From JABDMH01 sp964428345 (GTDB taxonomy: Bacteria; Bacteroidota; Bacteroidia; Chitinophagales; Saprospiraceae): a DNA stretch of 64,000 nucleotides. The first letter of the stretch is position 1; each line of letters starts with the position of its first letter. Shown piece by piece: positions 1 through 7,867 of this stretch. Location of the stretch: contig CAYRYD010000007.1 of assembly GCA_964428345.1 (NCBI GenBank), positions 1-64,000 of the forward strand, written 5' to 3'. Below the pieces are notes generated by a model. The model was not told the origin of the DNA. It saw only the letters and a program-made list of their open reading frames with translations, and ran no database searches. Both the position numbers and the translations under genes were made by a program.

Positions 1-533
1 AGAAATGAAGATAACGGCAGATCCGTCAAAGTTTGTATGAAAAAAGATCCTGGGATCAAACGATTTCAGAGGGGTCAGAGATACCAGTAGAAATTTTTTG
101 AAGGCAGGAAATAACAAAGATTCGTTATTCACAGAGACCAATCGAATTGATTTGAATAAGGCAATAATCAATAATTTTGTCATTAATAATTTCTTTGCCT
201 CTTGCAAAGGACGCGAAGACCAGTAGCTCCGGTCTCTGACCGGAGAAAGAAATGAAGATAACGGCAGATCCGTCAAAGTTTGTATGAAAAAAGATCCTGG
301 GACATACCAGGTTGATTGAGCAACTGCTTTGAGTTCATCTTAGTAATAATCAATAACTTGTAATGAATATTTGTCTTTTTTGCCTCTCGCGGAGGACGCG
401 GAGTCCGCAGAGTATCCATTGAATCATACCATAGTTCAATAATCAATAATCAATAATCAATAATCAATAAATGGTCACCCGGATTGCTCCTGAATGACCA
501 TTTTTGCATGAAAAACCAGTAAAAGAAAGAATA
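1..533. repeat. Repeat-rich intergenic region
   Basis: No credible gene is seen here. A 55-bp exact direct repeat occupies 1-55 and 248-302. An inverted repeat with 7-bp arms (CTCCGGT / ACCGGAG) lies at 227-245. A heptamer CAATAAT is repeated almost five times at 437-470. The segments near 161-220 and 340-415 (AATAATCAATAA followed by TTTGCCTC and a CGC-rich stretch) match, in opposite orientation, the units of the repeat field at 13207-14079. All of this is visible directly; what the repeats do is unknown. Confidence 0.85.
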
Positions 534-1259
534 TTAACAACCACTGACTCCTGATGCTTTCACCAGGAGATGTCCATTGAATTTCTTTTTGAGCGAAACA
601 CTATCACCCATATTGACTTTTATTTCCCTGATCCTGCCATCGGGGCCCTCGATAAATATCAGCGAATTTTCAAATGCCAGTTGTTGATTCCGGTCAGGAA
701 GCATGCTGCGCATCAGATTCAGCATTTCGTGCAATCCCAACTCAGGAATCTCGATTTCGATAGTCCAGCCCTGGTCATAGAACATACGTTTTACACGGAT
801 TCCCCGTTCCAGCAGGTAAATGGTCTTTTGAGCCGACGAATCCAGGGTCTGCTGACGGACAAAATTACGGTCTAAGTATTCACCTATCGTATAGGCATAT
901 GAATAACCGTCCTGACAAATTTCTTCTTCACTGCCTGGAAATGGCAGAGCAGAGAGGTAACCATCAAATAAATAACCGGCAATACCGTCATATTCTACCA
1001 GAATCCAGTGGCCGTCCAGCCAGTCGATCCGGTCGGCTTTGTCCTCCGCAAATTCAAACGTATTGAGAACCTCGACCTGATCGCCATATCGCACGACATC
1101 AATGACCTCAGCGTTGCGGTGTGGGTGGGCTCTTAATTTTAATCCGCTGCTGGCATAGACATTTAATCTGGTACCTGCACTGTAGGGTGGAAAGTCATTA
1201 CTTTTTGCATCCATAATGACCAGGATAGACAGGATGATGAACACTGCGGCATTTTTCAT
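534..1259 (-). CDS. Exported SH3b-domain protein
   Basis: A 241-residue protein with a Sec signal peptide (residues 1 to about 19, hydrophobic FIILSILVIMD core). A bacterial SH3 (SH3b) domain follows at about residues 28-105, with the usual pattern LNVYASSGLKLRAHP...VIDVVRYGDQVEVL and a WILVEYDGIAGYLFDGYL end. The C-terminal 130 residues are not recognised. SH3b domains generally bind peptidoglycan or other cell-wall ligands, so a periplasmic or surface binding role is inferred. The gene stands alone between the 5' repeat region and an oppositely neutral 257-bp spacer. A TAAGTTTG sequence (minus strand, 1316-1309) resembles a Bacteroidota -7 element, but no matching -33 was seen. Confidence 0.75.
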   Translation of the reverse strand: MKNAAVFIILSILVIMDAKSNDFPPYSAGTRLNVYASSGLKLRAHPHRNAEVIDVVRYGDQVEVLNTFEFAEDKADRIDWLDGHWILVEYDGIAGYLFDGYLSALPFPGSEEEICQDGYSYAYTIGEYLDRNFVRQQTLDSSAQKTIYLLERGIRVKRMFYDQGWTIEIEIPELGLHEMLNLMRSMLPDRNQQLAFENSLIFIEGPDGRIREIKVNMGDSVSLKKKFNGHLLVKASGVSGC

Positions 1260-1516
1260 AGTGATTCAATTTTAACGGTGAAACAATGGTAAAGGATCTT
1301 TCATATACCAAACTTAGGTGGAAATCAACCTTCATCCGGCGGTGTTAGCTGAAGGGCAGCGGTTATCCTAGAATTCGTTGACTGTTCTTTAGAATTCGTT
1401 TTATGAGACAAAAAGCGCGGAAATACAATCCATGTTAAATGGATTGGGAGAGGCTGCTTATTTTTAAATAGATTGTCGCAGAATATCGATTGACAATTGA
1501 ACGGGGTTGCCTTTTA

Positions 1517-3250
1517 TCAAATCATCATTTTTTGGATCTCCTGCCTGACCTGTTGTAATTCTCTGGTAATTTGCTGATGTTGGGAATGAAGCTGATGAAG
1601 CGCTTCTTTTTCAGATTCCAGCATTTTATCAAATCTGGAGAAATTGGACTCAATTTGTTCGCGGATAAAGGAGACGTAATGCCTGAGGCGGGAGGTCACA
1701 TCTACCTGTAGTTTGTCACGACCTTTTTGGACTTCCTCCTTAAAATGGCGCATAATCTTCCTTTTTTGAATACCGAGGGAGACACCGGCAAAAATGAGTC
1801 CAATGGTGGTAATCACACCTCCGGTAATGTCAAAGACCATTCCGTTGGTAATGATCGTCAGCAATACACCAACCACGGCGATGCCCCCACCGGTAGCCAG
1901 CGTGGGAGACATGTGCTGCTCCTGGGCAAAAATACCCTCATCCTTGAAATTTTCGGATTGTTTGAGAAAATTGGAAAATGCTTCCTGCAATTCAGTCAGG
2001 ACTTTGGATCTCTTTTCGGCAATGTCGCTGAATATTTCATCATCGTCTTTCAATATGGTTTTGCTGGACCGGATTTTAAGGTCTATAATTTGTCCCATCT
2101 GTTGTATGGATTCTGCCAGCTCAAGCACCCTCTCATTCAGTTTGCTTCGCAGTCTGCCATTGAGATCTTCCTCCATTTCCTTTACAAAATTTTCCAGCCA
2201 GTCTTTTATCGATTTTTCTTTGGTAAATATGGAAGCAATACTGCGCCGAAGCACCGCTCCAAAAGAAAGTACATCACTGAGTTCATCAGATTTGGCACGC
2301 ATCGTCTGATCGTAGCCAGCCAGAAGGTTCTCGACCAGCACATCCACCCGGTCATTGGAGACGGAAGATTGTTTATCCAGGGTGACATGAATGTCTTCGC
2401 GGAATGCAAGATCGGTTTCGTACTGAACCTGACGAATATCAATGCCGTCCTTAATTTTCTGTGCGATACTTAGAGTGGTGTCGACATTGCTTTCAATTTT
2501 AAGTAATGGCGCTTTCCCTCCCGTGATCTTGTCATGGATGTATTTTCTGAGAGGAAGGTAACCGCTGGTCTCCCGATTTCCCTCCTGTTCTTCTTTGGCT
2601 GACACTGCAAAGACTACTGCATTTTCTATGCCCTTTTGACGAGCCTGTTTTCGTACACCTTCGAGATTGATCACCAGCTCGTCTTCGGGAAGCAGATCTT
2701 TTTGTTGTAAAATAAAAATGATCTTCTTGCGCCAGTCTTCGTGAATGTAGTCAAAAAAGTCCCAGGATGATTGCCGGTAAGGGTTTTTCGCTTCAAAAAC
2801 AAAAACGATCAGATCGGCGCCCGGAATGAAGCGTTCGGTGATTTCCTGATGGTGGGTGATGATCGTGTTGGTGCCGGGCGTATCAACAATGGCGATTTCC
2901 CGAAGGATCTCGGCCGGTTGGAATATTCGTTTTAAAAAAGGATTGATGATTTCTTCCCTGGGAGGGTCTCCATAAATAATCTGCTGGATGGTGTCAGTCA
3001 TCGGTGAGGGTGCCACCTTGCAGATGTCTTGCTCCGTTTCCAGTAAAGCATTGATGAATCGGCTTTTTCCCGCCTTGACTTCACCAACTATGACAAACAT
3101 GAAGGGTTCTTCGATGCGGTCTTTCAGATCAGTGATGGTGCTGGTCAACGCAGAGTGACTGATGCTCTCAGTCAGTTGCAGCAGGAGGTCGATGGCAGTA
3201 GAAATACGTTCCCGCAGGCTTTTTACTTTATCATCCAGAACTCCTCTCAT
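1517..3250 (-). CDS. Dynamin-like GTPase with C-terminal membrane hairpin
   Basis: A 577-residue dynamin-superfamily GTPase. The P-loop GEVKAGKS is at residues 56-63, DTPGTN (G3) at 123-128 and a QKD (G4-like) at 183-185. A long helical middle region follows, then a hydrophobic hairpin around residues 450-500 (glycine-rich ATGGGIAVVGVLL and IGLIFAGVSLGI), and a coiled-coil-rich C-terminus. This is the usual order for bacterial dynamin-like proteins, which bind and remodel membranes on GTP hydrolysis. The protein is predicted to be cytoplasmic and membrane-associated. It is a single gene: bacterial dynamins often occur in pairs, and no partner is adjacent. The family call is firm; the cellular job is unknown. 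Confidence 0.88.
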   Translation of the reverse strand: MRGVLDDKVKSLRERISTAIDLLLQLTESISHSALTSTITDLKDRIEEPFMFVIVGEVKAGKSRFINALLETEQDICKVAPSPMTDTIQQIIYGDPPREEIINPFLKRIFQPAEILREIAIVDTPGTNTIITHHQEITERFIPGADLIVFVFEAKNPYRQSSWDFFDYIHEDWRKKIIFILQQKDLLPEDELVINLEGVRKQARQKGIENAVVFAVSAKEEQEGNRETSGYLPLRKYIHDKITGGKAPLLKIESNVDTTLSIAQKIKDGIDIRQVQYETDLAFREDIHVTLDKQSSVSNDRVDVLVENLLAGYDQTMRAKSDELSDVLSFGAVLRRSIASIFTKEKSIKDWLENFVKEMEEDLNGRLRSKLNERVLELAESIQQMGQIIDLKIRSSKTILKDDDEIFSDIAEKRSKVLTELQEAFSNFLKQSENFKDEGIFAQEQHMSPTLATGGGIAVVGVLLTIITNGMVFDITGGVITTIGLIFAGVSLGIQKRKIMRHFKEEVQKGRDKLQVDVTSRLRHYVSFIREQIESNFSRFDKMLESEKEALHQLHSQHQQITRELQQVRQEIQKMMI

Positions 3251-3418
3251 CGGATCAATGACCTTGGTTTGTAAGGTCTAAAGATAGATATTATTGTGCA
3301 GTCCTCAGATAAGTGGATTCCAGCTGTGCAACAGATAGTGGGCATGGAATTCTGCAGACTAATGCCGTGCTCCACTGCCGGTCAATTATTGGTTATGGCT
3401 TCATTCATTTGTGAAAAG

Positions 3419-3435
3419 TGGTAGGTATACTACCA
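3419..3435 (-). terminator. Possible hairpin terminator after the MFS gene
   Basis: The inverted repeat TGGTAG / CTACCA with a 5-base loop lies 39 bp beyond the stop of the minus-strand MFS gene. Read on the minus strand it is followed by CTTTT. The stem is short, so this is only a weak intrinsic-terminator candidate. Confidence 0.3.
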
Positions 3436-3473
3436 GAATATTTTAAAAACCACAAACAAATACAAAAGATAAC

Positions 3474-4640
3474 CTACCCGGCACCAACAAGCAATACCAA
3501 CAGTGTGAGACAGGCTGCAGAACCGGCAAGAATGTAAAAAGCTTTTTGCACAGAGAATCTTTCCGCGGCTTTGCCAACTGCCAGGGGTACCAGAGCCCAG
3601 CCAAAACCCCCAATGGAGAAAAACAAACCCACCGACCGGCCCCCGAGTTCCGGGCCAAGTTCGGTGTTGACATAACCCAGCAGTTGAGCAATCAAAATTG
3701 GAAAAATCGGTGCCATGACCACCGCTATGGCTACCACGGCCAGAATAGTGGTCTTAGATGATTTAGATAAGGCCAGTAGAACTGTGCAGATAATACAGCC
3801 AATGGCCAATGCCGTCAGCACCGGCATGTCATACCCGTGAGACAATGAAAAGGCGGCGATCAACCGGGCAATGGTAAAGGTGAGCCAAAAGACAGAGAGA
3901 TAGGTGGTGGCTTTGCGAACAGTCAGACCACGATTGATCATCAGGGTAGTTGCCCACAATGCCGTACATGCCTCAATGCCTACGTAAAAGAAGAAAGCCA
4001 AACACAGAATCAATACTTTCTGATCTGCCAGAAGGGTCCCGATTCCGACAGCCGGACCCTCACCGGCATCGACGATCAGGGGCTGCCAATCTACTAAAAA
4101 GACTAAAATCAGCGGTATACATATTAATAAAGCAAATGATATAAATGTCTTCCTAAATTGGATCCTTTGCAACATGTAAGCAGACGCTATGGGCATAATA
4201 AAAGCACCCATACCAAAAATAAAATCACCAAAATTCATGGCAGACGATAATGGAGCACCCTCTCTGAATATGGGCAGGAAGGCACTTCCCTGGAGCACGT
4301 TTAATACATTGACCAGTGCCGACCATCCTATTCCCAACAAAAGCACCGCAACCAATGCAGATGCGTACTTTCTGGCACCTGAGAGAACCAGAACACTGCA
4401 GATCAACATACCCAGCGCGACAATTATGACCAACTGCCGGCCAAAATTGTCCGCTAGAATACCGGCGGCAAATGCCATGGGGATGGTTGTAAATCCAAAA
4501 GCGCTCAACAACCCTCCGACCCGATCTTCGGTGATTTGCAGGCTTTTTGCCAGCGGAACCTTAATGCTGCCTAATAATGCATGGCTCATGCCCGCTACCG
4601 TCAGGGCAATGATCTGCATTGCCGTCAAGAAAACATCCAT
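3474..4640 (-). CDS. MFS transporter
   Basis: A 388-residue polytopic membrane protein with about 12 hydrophobic segments in two halves. The first half has an MFS-like loop after TM2 (AAGILADNFGRQLV, resembling the G-x-x-x-D-R/K-x-G-R motif A). The size is normal for the major facilitator superfamily. The substrate cannot be read from the sequence. The next minus-strand gene upstream encodes an enolase-superfamily enzyme (4883-6151) about 240 bp away. Sugar-acid dehydratases of that family often sit beside an MFS permease, so uptake of a sugar acid or related anion is a reasonable inference, not a demonstrated one. Confidence 0.85.
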   Translation of the reverse strand: MDVFLTAMQIIALTVAGMSHALLGSIKVPLAKSLQITEDRVGGLLSAFGFTTIPMAFAAGILADNFGRQLVIIVALGMLICSVLVLSGARKYASALVAVLLLGIGWSALVNVLNVLQGSAFLPIFREGAPLSSAMNFGDFIFGMGAFIMPIASAYMLQRIQFRKTFISFALLICIPLILVFLVDWQPLIVDAGEGPAVGIGTLLADQKVLILCLAFFFYVGIEACTALWATTLMINRGLTVRKATTYLSVFWLTFTIARLIAAFSLSHGYDMPVLTALAIGCIICTVLLALSKSSKTTILAVVAIAVVMAPIFPILIAQLLGYVNTELGPELGGRSVGLFFSIGGFGWALVPLAVGKAAERFSVQKAFYILAGSAACLTLLVLLVGAG

Positions 4641-4882
4641 TAATCAAGATTTAATTGTTCAGTCGAGAAGTGCCCGATCCCCCACCTTCCTGATTCAGGC
4701 CTTGTCATTAACTAAGGTACAGAACAGAATCTAACGGAGTATTGAAAACCATGACCGAAATTTTATGAATTTCCGGTGGCTTGACATAAGTCTCCATGGC
4801 ATCTGGCCGAAGGGAAAAACCAGATGTATAAATATCAATTGTCTATTCATACATCCACGGCTTCAAAGAAGTTGATGATGCA

Positions 4883-6151
4883 TTAATTCCACCAGGTTTC
4901 TCCCTCGATTAAATATTTTTCTTTGATCAGTTTTTCATTGAGTTCAATACCAAATCCCGGCCGGTCACTCAATTGGATATGTCCATTTTTGATCACCTCT
5001 TTGTCATACCCGAGAACATCAGGATCTCCGTTGATCCCTTTACCGGCCCGGTTGACCGGATTGGAGATAAAAGCCTCATGGGCTACAAACTCACGTACGG
5101 ATGCGGCAAAATTAGCGGAAGCAATGGTAGCAATTGGACCGGCGACATTGTGGGTACAAACCGGGATATAATAGAGTTCTGCGAGATCGGCTATTTTTTT
5201 TGCTTCCAAAAGTCCTCCGGCCATGGACACGTCAATCTCAATCATATTGAGACCCTGGTTTACAATAAATGGGCGGAAATCATCTCTGGTATATAAATTC
5301 TCTCCGGTCAGGATGGGGACAGGGGACTTCTCGGTCAATTTGATCCATTGTTCATTGTAGGCGATCGGCAGAGGATCTTCCAGCCAGATGGGGCGGACCG
5401 GAGCCACTGCATTGGCCAGACGAAGTGCACTGTCAAAATCAAATTCCCAGTGACAATGTACGGCTATGTCAAAATCCATTCCCAAAGCCTCACGCATATT
5501 GGCATAGCCTTTGGCATTTCTGTCAACTTCCAGATTGGAGAGCCTGCGATTATCCAGCCGATTCCAGGCCTGATCCCTCAGTACATTGGTTTTGCAGGCA
5601 GTCCAGCCCTGGCTTTTCATCAGATCCGCAAATTCTGCACAGGAATCCATATCCAGCATATCCCGGGGCCCTGCGGAAGCATAGGCACGGACTTCGCCGA
5701 CATGCCTGCCTCCTCCCAATATCTTGTGCACCGGTTGTCCGGTGATTTTGCCGATCAGATCCCACATTGCAGATTCTACCCCTGTAATGGCATGGGTGGC
5801 TATTCCATGATTCCCTCCGTAATAGGAAGTACGGGTACTCATCTTGAAAACCAGATACTCCAGATCCAGAGGGTCTTGTCCTTTCAGGATGGGTTTGCAC
5901 ACATTCAGGACAATGTCTTTGGCGCCATGACCATTTTCGTCGTGATGACACTCACCAATCCCGGTGAGTCCGGCATCGGTGGTGATTTTGACCAGTGGAC
6001 TCACCCGAAATCCAATCTTAGTCAGTACGCATTGTACGTCAGTAATGGTCACTTTACCGGCAAGAGGATTGGCCAGCAGATCGAAATAAGGCCTGAAAAC
6101 CAGAGCGGGTGTCGCCATGGCCAGGTTTCGAACAAAAGATCTTCGTTTCAT
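4883..6151 (-). CDS. Enolase-superfamily (MR/MLE-type) enzyme, exported
   Basis: A 422-residue mandelate racemase/muconate lactonizing enzyme-like protein. The N-terminus has a twin-arginine-like signal (KRRSFVRNLAM) and a hydrophobic stretch. The capping domain ends near residue 150 and the barrel follows, with Lys187 (ACKTN), E258 in WLEDPLP, E284 in LTGENL and H334 in CTHNVAGP. In this superfamily the three metal ligands are spaced 26 residues apart. Here the first position, 26 before E258, is H232 (VHCHW) rather than Asp. Members dehydrate or racemise sugar acids and related carboxylates. The substrate is unknown; the fold call is firm. Confidence 0.85.
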   Translation of the reverse strand: MKRRSFVRNLAMATPALVFRPYFDLLANPLAGKVTITDVQCVLTKIGFRVSPLVKITTDAGLTGIGECHHDENGHGAKDIVLNVCKPILKGQDPLDLEYLVFKMSTRTSYYGGNHGIATHAITGVESAMWDLIGKITGQPVHKILGGGRHVGEVRAYASAGPRDMLDMDSCAEFADLMKSQGWTACKTNVLRDQAWNRLDNRRLSNLEVDRNAKGYANMREALGMDFDIAVHCHWEFDFDSALRLANAVAPVRPIWLEDPLPIAYNEQWIKLTEKSPVPILTGENLYTRDDFRPFIVNQGLNMIEIDVSMAGGLLEAKKIADLAELYYIPVCTHNVAGPIATIASANFAASVREFVAHEAFISNPVNRAGKGINGDPDVLGYDKEVIKNGHIQLSDRPGFGIELNEKLIKEKYLIEGETWWN

Positions 6152-6236
6152 TTCAGGATTACTTTAGGGTTCGTTAGTTCTATAATGTTCCGTGAGCTCC
6201 ATATCTCTTTACATTCAGGATAAACATCTTCAGGCA

Positions 6237-6572
6237 TCAAATTTCTTCCAGTATTGAATGTCCTTTTGAACGATCACCGGAAGTCCATTGCCAGTCTTCA
6301 ATTAATCTGATTTTTCCATTGGGTAAAATCTCAGGTTTTGAATTACATACTCCGGTCATCAATTCACCTTTCCTGTTTACATGATGATAACGCATATCAA
6401 TATTACCTGCGTCATCCACTCTAGCAATCAGGTGTCCTTTGATTATTTGCCCACCCGAATACTCGCAGGTCAGGATGTTTCCCAGTTGTTTATAATGAAA
6501 AATAGTTTGCTCCGATGTATCACCATTATTCGTATTGCTGATAAGTCTGAATTTTCGATCGTTGTAATTCAT
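6237..6572 (-). CDS. Small conserved protein of unknown function
   Basis: A 111-residue soluble protein built of alternating beta strands, with motifs FHYKQLGNILTCEYSGGQI, GHLIARVDDAGNIDMRYHH and NGKIRLIEDWQWTSGD. I recognise it as a compact family common in Bacteroidota and Firmicutes. Some databases label that family N-acetylglutamate synthase, but there is no acetyltransferase motif to justify the name. It looks like a small beta-barrel binding protein. It lies 85 bp upstream of the enolase-superfamily gene on the same strand and may be transcribed with it. No signal peptide is visible. Confidence 0.6.
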   Translation of the reverse strand: MNYNDRKFRLISNTNNGDTSEQTIFHYKQLGNILTCEYSGGQIIKGHLIARVDDAGNIDMRYHHVNRKGELMTGVCNSKPEILPNGKIRLIEDWQWTSGDRSKGHSILEEI

Positions 6573-6791
6573 CTCATAGAGGTACGGTTAACAACCAAAG
6601 TGTCGCAATTCACTGCAAGGGTGCGCAATTGAGAATTGAATTTTTCCCTGGTTGCGACCAGGCAGGCATTAATTGATTCTTGCTGGTGATGCATGTTCAG
6701 GTTTAGTTTTTTCTAGATTTTATTTTTTGTTATCTGCCGGCATGACGTTTGATCTGTGTTGACGATTCATTTTTTCTATTAAACTAAACCA

Positions 6792-7727
6792 CTACTTGAG
6801 GGCCTTGGTCAGCAATCTAAAGAATTCCTCCTGTACTTCAACTTTTTCAAGCCAGGGCACGTGTCCGCATTTTTCAATAAAAATCAGATTGGTCTGTGGT
6901 AAGACATCACGGATCTCATAGGCCGTTGATTCACCGATGGGATCCTGTCTTCCCTGAATCAATATGACGGGACCGTGATATTGTTTGAGTCTGCGCATAC
7001 GATCGTCTGAGCCCTCGACATAACTGCGTACGGTATAACTCGAGACATCCGGCTGTCCCATGATCGCTTCAAAATCGGTCATCGCCTTGGTCTGCATCGC
7101 TATCTCCCGGTCATAGAAATAACCCGGCCAGAGTGCCCGCAGACCGGACTTCCCAAGGCTTTCCAGGCTTGCCAACTCCTTACGGTCGCTTTCATGCAAA
7201 CGCATCCTCAGGTTGTCACCGAAGTAAGCATAGAATTTTCCGGTCGGACCACCGGCACCAACCAGGATGAGTTTTCCGGTATGTTTAGGTCGCTGTGCGG
7301 CATATTCCATACAAAGCATGGCCCCCCATGAGTGACCGATCAGCGTCAGTTTGTCAAGGTGAAGATGTTGGCGTAGTGCTTCGAGATCTTCAATATACCT
7401 GGACATGGACATGGACGCTGAGTCGACTTTACTGACAACAGATCTGCCGGTACCTCGCTGATCCAAAACGATACACCGGTATTGTTTCTTCAGGCCTTCC
7501 CAGACACCCCGCATGTAGTCAGCATTCAGACCCGGCCCTCCTGCCAGGATGATCACCGCTTCGCCACTACCATATTCACGTACCCGTAGCTGGTTTCCGT
7601 CTGCCGACCGGATGAAATACTCATTCTGCGAGAGCACTGTGACGAAGCAAGCAGGCCAGATAATACGAGGATACGAGTCATGGTTTAAAGAATGGTCAAA
7701 ACAATCGATGAGACTCAGCATCAGCAT
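6792..7727 (-). CDS. Alpha/beta hydrolase, proline-iminopeptidase-like
   Basis: A 311-residue alpha/beta hydrolase. It shows the oxyanion motif LAGGPGLNADY, the VLDQRGTGRS strand typical of prolyl iminopeptidase-like enzymes, the nucleophile elbow GHSWGAM, an acid near QGRQDPIG and the catalytic His in CGHVPWLE. Substrates in the family include N-terminal prolyl peptides and lactones. The N-terminus is doubtful: the first 35 residues in this frame (through SYPRIIWPACFVTVLSQ) do not look like protein. The +1 frame from an ATG at 7681 instead reads MTRILVLSGLLASSQCS, a good lipoprotein signal. A single-base indel near 7640 would join the two frames. Confidence 0.8.
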   Translation of the reverse strand: MLMLSLIDCFDHSLNHDSYPRIIWPACFVTVLSQNEYFIRSADGNQLRVREYGSGEAVIILAGGPGLNADYMRGVWEGLKKQYRCIVLDQRGTGRSVVSKVDSASMSMSRYIEDLEALRQHLHLDKLTLIGHSWGAMLCMEYAAQRPKHTGKLILVGAGGPTGKFYAYFGDNLRMRLHESDRKELASLESLGKSGLRALWPGYFYDREIAMQTKAMTDFEAIMGQPDVSSYTVRSYVEGSDDRMRRLKQYHGPVILIQGRQDPIGESTAYEIRDVLPQTNLIFIEKCGHVPWLEKVEVQEEFFRLLTKALK

Positions 7728-7867
7728 AGGAAGCCAGCGCCAACAGTACTCATCTCTTAAAGATAAGATTTATAAAATATGGTTTTCATGCAATCTTGGA
7801 TAACCGTCCAGTGATCGAAACTGGAAATTGTAAGAAGATGCATTGCACTGGAGACTACGGGCTGTAT

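Noticed and set aside
437..470. Heptamer repeats as a possible CRISPR array
   Set aside because: Uniform short tandem units without spacers; a simple-sequence repeat.
6237..6572. Naming the small protein N-acetylglutamate synthase
   Set aside because: No acetyltransferase motif and only 111 residues; the label is a database carry-over.
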